Source: Magnetospirillum sp. XM-1
Lineage (GTDB): Bacteria; Pseudomonadota; Alphaproteobacteria; Rhodospirillales; Magnetospirillaceae
Reading direction: 5' to 3'
NCBI RefSeq assembly: GCF_001511835.1
Contig: NZ_LN997848.1
Span: 3,128,001 to 3,192,000 of the forward strand
DNA: 64,000 bases
Below the pieces are notes generated by a model. It made no database searches and had not been told where the DNA came from. It worked only from the letters and a program-made list of their open reading frames with translations. Positions 56,594-64,000 of this stretch are shown here, piece by piece. Every line of letters starts with the position of its first letter. Position 1 is the stretch's first letter. Position numbers and translations under genes: made by a program.

Positions 56594-56683
56594 GGAAGGG
56601 TGGCAGAGTGGTCTATTGCAGCGGTCTTGAAAACCGCAGGCCTCGCAAGGGGTCCGGGGGTTCGAATCCCTCCCCTTCCGCCA
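56594..56683 (+). tRNA. tRNA-Ser (anticodon UGA)
   Basis: A 90-nt class II tRNA. The acceptor GGAAGGG pairs with CCCTTCC, discriminator G, encoded CCA. The anticodon loop is CTTGAAA with anticodon TGA. There is a long variable arm (CCTCGCAAGGGGTCC region), and the T-loop is GGTTCGAATCC. A hairpin (CGCCAAAGGCCCC/GGGGCCTTCGGCG) follows at once. Confidence 0.95.
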
Positions 56684-56685
56684 GG

Positions 56686-56719
56686 AACGCCAAAGGCCCC
56701 GCCCGGGGCCTTCGGCGTT
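56686..56719 (+). terminator. Hairpin after tRNA-Ser
   Basis: AACGCCAAAGGCCCC pairs with GGGGCCTTCGGCGTT with one mismatch. It lacks a T-tract but is placed where a tRNA transcript would end. Confidence 0.55.
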
Positions 56720-56810
56720 CATAGGGGAATGGCGAGCGGTGGACGCCCCCCCAGGGTTCGGTGAGGGCGCGCTCATACGAAGCGCGCGCCCGAACGACGC
56801 CGAAGGCGGC

Positions 56811-56829
56811 AATCCCTCCCCTTCCGCCA
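56811..56829 (+). repeat. Duplicated 3' end of tRNA-Ser (possible att scar)
   Basis: AATCCCTCCCCTTCCGCCA repeats exactly the last 19 bases of the tRNA gene (56665-56683), 146 bases downstream. The intervening DNA holds only hairpins. It resembles an att site left by an integrative element that used the tRNA 3' end. Confidence 0.7.
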
Positions 56830-56830
56830 C

Positions 56831-57673
56831 TTACCTCAGCAACGTCTCCAGCGCTCCGCATTCCTCGTCCGCCAGGGCGAAATCGGTGATCTGCAGGTCT
56901 TCCCGCATGTGTTCGGCCGAGCTTGTCCCGGTCAGCGGGATGATTCCCATCTGGCTGAGATAGCGGAAGAAGACCTGGGCGGCGGTGCGGTGGTGCTTGG
57001 ACATCAATGCCTTGACCGTATCGTGGGCCAGGATGTCGGGATTGGCGGTCAGCGTCCAGAAGCTCTGGTAGAGGATGCCCTCGCGGCGGCAATATTCCCG
57101 CAGGATGCGGTCATGGCCGGTGGCGGCGTAGAAGCGGTTCTGGACGATGGCCGGCTTGATGCGGGCGGAATCGCAGAGGTGGCGCAGGACCTCGGGGTCA
57201 TAGCAATTGCTGATCCCCAGCTGGCGAACCCCGCCGGCGTCGAACATGGCCTCCATGGCAGTCCAGACCTCGCGGAAATCGGCGGGATCAGCCAGGGGCG
57301 AGTGGAGGACGAGGCCGTCCAGGATGTCCGTTCCCAGGTTGGCCCGCGAGCGTTCGAAGGATTGCGCCACCTGCCGGGCGAGGCTGGCGGAGGGATCGTA
57401 GGGGACGCGCTGGGGATCCTGCCCGGCCAGGGGGGTGAACTTGGTCTGCAGATAGATTTCATCGCGGCGCAAGCCCTTGGCCAGGGCGGCGGCCAGTCCC
57501 TCGCCCACCCCCGGCTCGTGGTAGTGCTTGGGCTGGCAGGCGGTGTCGATACCGCGAAATCCCTGGGCCAGGGCCAATTCCACCAGACCGGCGGTCCGCT
57601 CCTTCTTCCAGGCGGTGCCGTAGAGGATCGGCGGCATTCCAACGCCTTGTCGAGAGGTTACGGCCCAGGTCAT
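56831..57673 (-). CDS. Aldo/keto reductase
   Basis: 280-residue NADPH-dependent oxidoreductase of the AKR family. Features are the N-terminal LYGTAWKKERTAGLVELALAQGFRGIDTA, active-site Tyr in KHYHEPGVGE, Lys in YLQTKFTP, His in LVLHSPLAD, QNRFYAATGHD, and the cofactor site in LTGTSSAEHMREDLQI. The substrate is unknown. The start is ATG (MTWAVTSRQG). Its stop lies one base beyond the tRNA-repeat scar. Confidence 0.88.
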   Translation of the reverse strand: MTWAVTSRQGVGMPPILYGTAWKKERTAGLVELALAQGFRGIDTACQPKHYHEPGVGEGLAAALAKGLRRDEIYLQTKFTPLAGQDPQRVPYDPSASLARQVAQSFERSRANLGTDILDGLVLHSPLADPADFREVWTAMEAMFDAGGVRQLGISNCYDPEVLRHLCDSARIKPAIVQNRFYAATGHDRILREYCRREGILYQSFWTLTANPDILAHDTVKALMSKHHRTAAQVFFRYLSQMGIIPLTGTSSAEHMREDLQITDFALADEECGALETLLR

Positions 57674-57700
57674 GGCACGCCTCCTATTTCCTATTCCACG

Positions 57701-59191
57701 CTAGATGGCGCGCAGCACGTAGGTGCGGCCCTCGATGTGGTGACCAAGCTCCTTTCGCAGCGGAAAGGCCCGCTCGGCGATTACCGCGAAGCCGAACCGG
57801 CCGGCAAGGTCCCGGATATAGGCGGCGGAATGGGCGAACCGACCGCTGCTGCGGCCCGTGACGCCCGAGCCGTCTTCTATCTCGACAGAAAAGGCGAAAC
57901 AACCACCGGTGCGCAAGGCCTTTCGGGTCGCGGCGAAGACCTGTGACGATTCACCGATATAGATCAATACGTCGGCGGCGACGGCCAGGTCGTATTCGGC
58001 GTTTCGTCCGTTCAGGACATCGGTGATCTCGCCCTCGATGACCTCGTCGTAGAGGCCGCGCTTGCGGGTGGCCTCGACCATGCCGGGCGCCAGATCGATA
58101 CCGTCGAGGCGGGAGGCGTTGGGTTTGAGGATCGTGCCGCACAATCCCGTGCCGCAGCCCAGATCGACGATGGCCTGGGGCCGGTCAAGCACGCCGGCCG
58201 CCTTCAGTTCCTCGGCCAAAACCCAGGGGGCCGAATACTCCAACTGGTCCACCAGAACCTGATCGAAGGTGGCGGCGCAGCCGTCGAACAGGTCGCGGGT
58301 GTACTTCAACTGCGCCGAGGCATCGGCCTCGCCGGTCAGGAGCGAGAGGAAGTGGCGGGCCTCGGCATCCTCGGGATCGAGCCGGCAAGCCTCCTTGAGG
58401 GCGGAGGCGGCTTCTTCGGTCCGTTCCAGGCGGAACAGGGCGCGGCCGAGGACCGAATGGGCCAAGGCCAGATCGGCCTTCAGGGCCAGGGCACGGCGGG
58501 CCGTGGCCTCCGCTTCGGCGTAGCGGCTGCCCATCTGGCTGAGATTGGCCAGCAAGGCCAGGGAATCCGCATCGGCGGGCCGAATCCCGGTGACGGCCTG
58601 CAGGGCGGCGTGGGCGACGGGCAAGAGGTTGCGGGCCATGGCCTCACGGCTGAGGTCCACCAGAACCTGAACATCCTTTGCCCCCACGGCATAGGCCAGG
58701 ACGTGGGGCAGCGCCTCGGCGTCACGGCCCAGGAGGCGCAAGGCGTTGGCCAGACCGGCATTGGCGGCGGCATGGCTGGGGGCGAGCCGCAGGGCCGCGC
58801 CGAAGGCCTCGGCCGCCTCGGCGGGGCGTCCCAGGCGGGCCAGGGCCTGGCCCAATCCGGCGAAGGCTTCGGGATGGGGCTGCGGGCATTGGGCGGCGGC
58901 GCGATAGCCCGCGGCCGCGTCCTCGGGCCGCCCCAGTTCCATCAGGACGTTGGCCCGGTTGAGCTGAGCCTCGGGATAACCGGGGCGGAGCTGCACCGCC
59001 TTGTCGAGATGGGCCAGGGCCCGGGTCATCTGGCGGCGCTGGATGAAGAGATAGCCGGCCAGATACCAGGCGTCGGGATTGCGCGGCTCCTTCTCCACCA
59101 GCTTGCGGTAAAGGCGCTCGGCTGTCCCGAGGTTACCGGCCTCATGGTGGCGAACGGCGTCGAGGAAAAGGGGGGATGGCTGTGTAGACAT
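57701..59191 (-). CDS. TPR-repeat protein fused to a SAM-dependent methyltransferase
   Basis: 496-residue cytoplasmic protein. Residues 1-270 are a series of TPR units (GNLGTAERLYRKLVEKEPRNPDAWYLAGYLFIQ; PEAFAGLGQALARLGRPAEAAEAFGAALRLAPSHA; LALAHSVLGRALFRLERTEEAASALKEACRLDPEDAEA). Residues about 305-490 are a class I methyltransferase with IVDLGCGTGLCGTIL, LDGIDLAPGMVEATRKRGLYDEVIEG and VAADVLIYIGES. The target is unknown; the TPRs suggest a protein partner or substrate. Confidence 0.85.
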   Translation of the reverse strand: MSTQPSPLFLDAVRHHEAGNLGTAERLYRKLVEKEPRNPDAWYLAGYLFIQRRQMTRALAHLDKAVQLRPGYPEAQLNRANVLMELGRPEDAAAGYRAAAQCPQPHPEAFAGLGQALARLGRPAEAAEAFGAALRLAPSHAAANAGLANALRLLGRDAEALPHVLAYAVGAKDVQVLVDLSREAMARNLLPVAHAALQAVTGIRPADADSLALLANLSQMGSRYAEAEATARRALALKADLALAHSVLGRALFRLERTEEAASALKEACRLDPEDAEARHFLSLLTGEADASAQLKYTRDLFDGCAATFDQVLVDQLEYSAPWVLAEELKAAGVLDRPQAIVDLGCGTGLCGTILKPNASRLDGIDLAPGMVEATRKRGLYDEVIEGEITDVLNGRNAEYDLAVAADVLIYIGESSQVFAATRKALRTGGCFAFSVEIEDGSGVTGRSSGRFAHSAAYIRDLAGRFGFAVIAERAFPLRKELGHHIEGRTYVLRAI

Positions 59192-59225
59192 GGGGCGAGA
59201 ATAGCCGCTCGCCCATGAATTTCAA

Positions 59226-59929
<704 letters not shown>

Positions 59930-59930
<1 letters not shown>

Positions 59931-60661
59931 CAGAGCTTCTCCTGCCCCAGATAGCACTCCAGCACCCTGGGGTCGCGCACCACCTCGTCGGGGGCGCCCT
60001 CGCAGACCGGCTTGCCGCTGTTGATCACCACCACCCGCTGGGACAGGGCCATCACGGCGCGCATGACGTGCTCGATCAGCACGATGGTCAGGCCGGTGTC
60101 GCGGTTGAGGTTGCGGAAGACCTCGACCATGCGGTCGGTCTCGGCGGGACGCAGGCCGGCCATCACCTCGTCGAGCAGCAGCAGCTTCGGCCCGGTGGCC
60201 AAGGCGCGGGCCACCTCCAGGCATTTGCGGTCGGGCAGCGTCAGTCCGCGCGCCATCTGGCGGCGCTTGTCGGCCAGGCCCAGCAATTCGAGGACCTCGC
60301 GGGCGCGGCGGCGCGCCTGGGCGATGTCGTGGGTCCAGCGCAGCGCGCCGACCAGCACGTTCTCCTCCACCGAGATGTTGCCAAACGGCTTGACCAGCTG
60401 GAAGGTGCGGCCCACTCCGGCCCGGCAGACCTGATCGGGACGCAGGCCCACCAGCGAGGCGCCTTCAAGCTCGATCCGCCCGCCGTCGGGTTCAAAGACG
60501 CCGGCGATCATGTTGAAAACAGTGGTCTTTCCCGCCCCGTTAGGGCCGATCAGCGCCACCACTTCGCCGGCATTGACGCTGAACGAGACGCCGTCCACGG
60601 CGCGCAGGCCCCGGAAGTTCTTGGAGATGCCTTCGACCAGGAGCAGCGGAGCGGCGCTCAT
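59930..60661 (-). CDS. livG: Branched-chain amino acid ABC transporter ATPase LivG
   Basis: 243-residue ABC ATPase. It has Walker A GPNGAGKTTVFNMIAG, the LivG-type segment GVGRTFQLVKPFGNISVEENVLVGAL, a divergent signature (GLTLPDRKCLEVARALA), Walker B LLLLDEVMAGLRPAETDRM and H-loop IEHVM. It pairs with LivF to power the LivHM permease. ATG overlaps the livM stop by 4 bases. Confidence 0.93.
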
Positions 60662-61650
60662 TGCCCCTCCTCCCCGTCCAGGTCCTGGTTCAGGCCCAGC
60701 CGGTCGCGGATCCAGGGCCAGACGCCGTCGGGCAGGAACTTGACGATGGCGAGCAAGGCAAGGCCGTAGCACAGCTGCTTGATGCCCGCCGCCTTGAAGC
60801 CCATGGCTTCGGTCACGGCGGTGATCAGCTCACCCAAAGGCGTCAGGATCAGCGCCCCCAGGATCGGCCCGAACAGGGTTCCCAACCCGCCGACGATGGG
60901 CGCCAGGATGATCTCGATGGACCGGTTCATGCCGAAGGCCTGATTGGGGAACAGGTTGTTGTAGTAGAAGGCGAAGAACACGCCGCCCAGCGCGGTCAGC
61001 CCGGCCGACAGCATCACGGCGTAGAGCTTGGCGCGAAAGACGTTGATGCCAAGGGCGGCGGCCGCCTCCTGGTCCTCCCTCACCGCCAGCCAGGTATAGC
61101 CCAGGCGCGAATGCACCAGCCGGCGGCACAGCAGGAAGATGCCCACGGTCATGGCCAGGATCAGGTAATAGAACATCAGCGGATGGCCGCGCAGGTGGAT
61201 CAGGTCGATTCCGCTGCGGTCGCCCACCGGCAGGAACAGCCCGGCCGGGCCGCCCAGGCCGGGGATATGCTCGAACGAGATGCGGGTGAACTCGGCGAAC
61301 GCGATGGTCAGCAGGGCGAAGTAGACGCCCTTGACCCCGAAGCGGAAGCCCAGCGAGCCGATGATGCCGCCCGCCAGCGCCGCCACCGCCACCGAGGCGA
61401 ACAGGCCGAATACCGCGGGCACGCCCAGATGGACGAACAGTGCGGCCGCCGTATAGGCCCCCAGGCCCACATAGAGGGTGTGGCCCAGCGACAGCTGGCC
61501 GGCGAAGCCCATCATGATGTTCCACGCCTGGCCCACATAGGCGAAGTACATCACCACCACCAGCACCGACAGCAGGTAGGGCCCGGCCACCAGGGGCGCC
61601 AGGGCGAAGGCGGCCAGCAGCAGGCAAAGCAGGATGGCCTGACGGCTCAT
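60658..61650 (-). CDS. livM: Branched-chain amino acid ABC transporter permease LivM
   Basis: 330-residue inner-membrane permease with about nine helices. Family features are NIMMGFAGQLSLGHTLYVGLGAYTAA near 47, the cytoplasmic EAA-like loop GYTWLAVREDQEAAAALGINVFRAKL, and LGGVFFAFYYNNLFPNQAFGMNRSIEIILAPIVGGLGTLFGPILGAL. The start ATG (MSRQAILLCL) overlaps the livH stop by 4 bases. Confidence 0.92.
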   Translation of the reverse strand: MSRQAILLCLLLAAFALAPLVAGPYLLSVLVVVMYFAYVGQAWNIMMGFAGQLSLGHTLYVGLGAYTAAALFVHLGVPAVFGLFASVAVAALAGGIIGSLGFRFGVKGVYFALLTIAFAEFTRISFEHIPGLGGPAGLFLPVGDRSGIDLIHLRGHPLMFYYLILAMTVGIFLLCRRLVHSRLGYTWLAVREDQEAAAALGINVFRAKLYAVMLSAGLTALGGVFFAFYYNNLFPNQAFGMNRSIEIILAPIVGGLGTLFGPILGALILTPLGELITAVTEAMGFKAAGIKQLCYGLALLAIVKFLPDGVWPWIRDRLGLNQDLDGEEGQ

Positions 61651-62513
61651 TTGCGCGCCCCCATCAGCCCTTGCGGCCTCAGAACCAGGATCAGGATCAG
61701 GATGGCGAAGCTGAACATGCCCTTCATGGAGGGCATGAGGAAATAGCCCGCCAGCACCTCGGACACGCCGATCAGGATGCCGCCCAACAAGGCGCCGCCC
61801 ATGCTGCCCAGGCCGCCGACGATGACGATGATGAAGGCCAGCATGGTCAGTTCCGGCCCGCTGGACGGCATCACGTCGATCAGCATGGAAAGGAGCGCTC
61901 CGGCGGCGCCGACGCAGGCCGCGCCGATGCCGAAGGTGACGGCGTAGAGCTGCTTGACGTTGAGCCCGATCACCTTGGCGCCCACCAGGTTGTCGGCGCA
62001 GGCGCGGATGGCCTTGCCGGTCATGGTGCGGCGGAAGAACAGCATCAGCAGGCCCGAGATGCAAAGCGCGGCGCCCGCCGCCAGCAGGCGGACCTTGTCC
62101 ACCAGCAGCGGCCCCACCTCGTAGGTGTCGAAGCCGTAGGGAACCTGGACGCCGTGGGCGTCGGGGCCGAACACCAGCAGCGAGCCGTTGACCATGATGA
62201 TGGCGACGGCCACCAGCAGGATGAACTGCATGTGCTCGGGCTTGGCGACGAAGGCGTCGATCAGGCCGCGCTGCATGACGTAGCCCAGGGCGAACAGCAG
62301 CAGGGCGATCAGCGGCAGGCCGACCAGCGGGTCGAGTTCGAGCCAGTTGAAGAGCGCCCAGGCGGCGTACATGGCGATGGCGGTCATCTCGCCATGGGCG
62401 AAGTTGACGACGCGCACCACGCCGAAGATGACCGACAGGCCCAGCGCCATCAGGCTGTAGACCAGCCCGGTCAAGAGGCCCGTTACGATCTGGTTGGCAA
62501 GGTCGATGGTCAT
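61647..62513 (-). CDS. livH: Branched-chain amino acid ABC transporter permease LivH
   Basis: 288-residue permease with about eight helices. Typical LivH sequences are QIVTGLLTGLVYSLMALGLSVIFGVVRVVNFAHGEMTAIAMY at the N-terminus, the GKAIRACADNLVGAKVIGLNVKQLY loop and GGLGSMGGALLGGILIGVSEVLAGYFL. The start is ATG (MTIDLANQIV); a TTG four codons earlier is unlikely. It follows the binding-protein gene by 55 bases. Confidence 0.92.
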   Translation of the reverse strand: MTIDLANQIVTGLLTGLVYSLMALGLSVIFGVVRVVNFAHGEMTAIAMYAAWALFNWLELDPLVGLPLIALLLFALGYVMQRGLIDAFVAKPEHMQFILLVAVAIIMVNGSLLVFGPDAHGVQVPYGFDTYEVGPLLVDKVRLLAAGAALCISGLLMLFFRRTMTGKAIRACADNLVGAKVIGLNVKQLYAVTFGIGAACVGAAGALLSMLIDVMPSSGPELTMLAFIIVIVGGLGSMGGALLGGILIGVSEVLAGYFLMPSMKGMFSFAILILILVLRPQGLMGARK

Positions 62514-62568
62514 GGAGAAAGGCAAATCCGACGGCCGTCCTGAGCGACGGCCGTCGGCTTGTACCCTA

Positions 62569-63807
62569 TCAGCCGCGCTGTTGCCAGCCCGGAGCGGGGA
62601 ATACCGGCTTTGCCTCGGCCACTTCGCTGGGCAGTACCACCAACGGCTTGCCGCCGAAGTTCTGGATGGTGGCCGAACGGGTGTTGGTGTTCTGGCCCTT
62701 GGCGTCGAACACGATGGGGCCGCCGATCATCACGTGCTCGGCGATGCTGGTGGCGGGCAGCGCCGCCAGGATGGCCTTGGGATCGTTGGACCCGGCCCGC
62801 TTGGCGGCGTCGGCGGCGATCAGGATCGCCTCGAAGGTGTAGCCGATGTTCATCTCGAACAGGGCGTCCGGATAAGCCTTGGTGAAGGCCTTGAGCAGGG
62901 CCTGGCTCATGGCGGTCTTGGGGTTGATCCACGGCAGGTTGGTCATGCAGTAGTCGGAGTACTTGCCCAGCGTCTTATAGAACTGGGCCTCGTACATGCC
63001 GGGGCTGCCGGGCGACACCACCGCCTTGGGCTCGAAGCGCTGCTTGACCATCTCGCGGATGACGCGGATGCAGTCGTCGCCGTGCGGCACCAGCAGCACC
63101 AGATCGGCGCCGGTGGCCTTGGCCTTGCCCACTTCCACCGCCAGATCGCGGGCGGCGCCGTCATAGGCGATGGTTTCCACCAGCGGGAACGGCATGTCCA
63201 GCGTGGGGAACAGCTTGTTCACCGCCCCGGCCATGGCGGTGCCGAAGGTGTCGTTGTTGTGCAGGAACACCGCCTTGGTGGGCGTGGTGCCGGTGGTCTT
63301 GAACACGTCCTTCATCAGGGCCAGGCCCTCGGTCACCAGCTTGGGTGCCGTGGGGAAGTTGCGGAACACCGTCTTGAAGCCCTGCTCGGTGATGTTGGGC
63401 GCGGCGGCGATGTTGATCACCAGCGGCACGCCGCGCTGCTCGCAGACCTGGGCCACAGCCAGGGTATGGGCGGAATCGAAGGCGCCGATCAGCACCTGGG
63501 CGCCGTCGGCGATCAGCTTCTCGGCGCGGGTCCGGGCGGTGTCGATATTGGTCTCGGTGTCGGCGATCATCAGCTGGACCGGCATGCCCATGTCGGCCAG
63601 CAGGGCCGGCGTGACGTCGGCGCCGCGCTTGCAGCTCTGGCCCTCGCGGGCGAGACCGCCGGACATGGGCAGCAGCAGGCCGACCTTCAGCGGCTCGGCG
63701 GCGTGCAGCGGACCGACCCGGCCGCCCAGCCCCAGGGCGGCGGCACCGGCGGCGCCGGCGGCGAGGAAACCACGGCGGTTGACCATCGGCGAGGAATGCC
63801 CGGACAT
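62569..63807 (-). CDS. ABC transporter substrate-binding protein with twin-arginine signal
   Basis: 412-residue periplasmic binding protein of the LivJ (peripla_BP_6) family. The N-terminus has a twin-arginine motif, VNRRGFLAAGAAGAAALGLGG, and cleavage is likely after LHAAEP. The mature part starts LKVGLLLPMSGGLAREGQSCKRGAD and continues with TRAEKLIADGAQVLIGAFDSAHTLAVAQVCEQRGVPLV. Tat export suggests folding before export. The ATG (MSGHSSPMVN) follows AAGGAGC. It heads the liv operon, so it is the cognate binding protein; the ligand is unproven. Confidence 0.88.
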   Translation of the reverse strand: MSGHSSPMVNRRGFLAAGAAGAAALGLGGRVGPLHAAEPLKVGLLLPMSGGLAREGQSCKRGADVTPALLADMGMPVQLMIADTETNIDTARTRAEKLIADGAQVLIGAFDSAHTLAVAQVCEQRGVPLVINIAAAPNITEQGFKTVFRNFPTAPKLVTEGLALMKDVFKTTGTTPTKAVFLHNNDTFGTAMAGAVNKLFPTLDMPFPLVETIAYDGAARDLAVEVGKAKATGADLVLLVPHGDDCIRVIREMVKQRFEPKAVVSPGSPGMYEAQFYKTLGKYSDYCMTNLPWINPKTAMSQALLKAFTKAYPDALFEMNIGYTFEAILIAADAAKRAGSNDPKAILAALPATSIAEHVMIGGPIVFDAKGQNTNTRSATIQNFGGKPLVVLPSEVAEAKPVFPAPGWQQRG

Positions 63808-63945
63808 GTCTTGCTCCTTGCAAAAAACGAAGGGCGCAAGATTATCCGTTCGTCGCCGTCGCGGCAATGAGGTCATACCCCCTTATGGCGGACGACGATC
63901 CGTATTATGCTGATCCCTTGTTCTGCAATCGAAGGTTCACGCTTC

Positions 63946-64000
63946 ATGATCCGTCTGGCCAACGTCATCGTAGCCCATGCCGATATGGGGGGCGCGGAAG
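63946..64000 (+). CDS. Unidentified gene, 3' part outside window
   Basis: Eighteen codons from the ATG are visible: MIRLANVIVAHADMGGAE. This is too short to identify. It diverges from the liv operon, with a gap of about 140 bases. Nothing more can be said from this window. Confidence 0.4.
   Translation, partial: MIRLANVIVAHADMGGAE

Overview
The window is about 64 kb of high-GC alphaproteobacterial chromosome, almost certainly Rhodospirillales and most likely Magnetospirillum/Paramagnetospirillum-like. The pointers are the ntrYX-trkA-hfq-hflX neighbourhood, many start/stop-overlapping operons, and a small cereblon-type (CULT) protein closely resembling the one characterised from Magnetospirillum gryphiswaldense. 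No magnetosome genes are present, so the genus is an inference.

Layout. 1-7265 (+): the end of ntrY, then ntrX, trkA, a HAD phosphatase, hfq, hflX and an inositol-monophosphatase-family gene. 7383-13278: recG (-) diverges from sdhE and mfd (+). 13317-20096: a class V aminotransferase, small hypotheticals, a repeat-rich gap with a perfect 38-bp inverted repeat, trmFO (-), a duplicated DUF4170 protein, a [2Fe-2S] thioredoxin-like ferredoxin, an rRNA guanine methyltransferase and the pseudouridine synthase rsuA. 20059-26100: a CULT protein and UPF0114 membrane protein (-), PPK2, parvulin, a TrmH-type methyltransferase, an RluE-type pseudouridine synthase, and an arginase/ornithine aminotransferase pair. 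26357-33915: an OmpA-type lipoprotein, uvrA, a GDT1-family Mn2+ exporter behind a yybP-ykoY manganese riboswitch, an SDR, a lipoprotein, mazG and a transglutaminase-like protein.

33990-46170 is the accessory region. An 18-bp direct repeat, TGTCGCATAATGTATATT, occurs at 35290 and 46135. It matches the XerC arm plus central hexamer of bacterial dif sites, and the right copy continues into a XerD-like arm. The roughly 10.8 kb between the copies is a decayed T7-like (podoviral) prophage with no recognisable integrase, so it looks like an element that used host XerCD to enter the chromosome dimer-resolution site. It retains a tail tubular A-like protein, pieces of a tail nozzle gene, the C-terminal part of a giant ejection-type protein with an HEVFH zincin motif, a tail fibre, a LamG/SPRY adhesin and an intact DUF2829 protein (the Tad2 anti-Thoeris family). 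At least four rearrangement junctions cut genes. A GH19 endolysin lies just outside the left repeat. The window therefore probably includes the replication terminus.

46173-55127 (-) is a cell-envelope/replication run: MBL hydrolase, tatD, metG, holB, tmk, a PBP5-type carboxypeptidase, rlpA, an MltB-type transglycosylase and a YdcF protein. 55216-64000 holds a stand-alone amino-acid-type binding protein, tRNA-Ser(UGA) with a duplicated 3' end, an aldo/keto reductase, a TPR-methyltransferase, and a complete branched-chain-amino-acid-type ABC operon (binding protein, LivH, LivM, LivG, LivF). The window ends inside an unidentified + strand gene.
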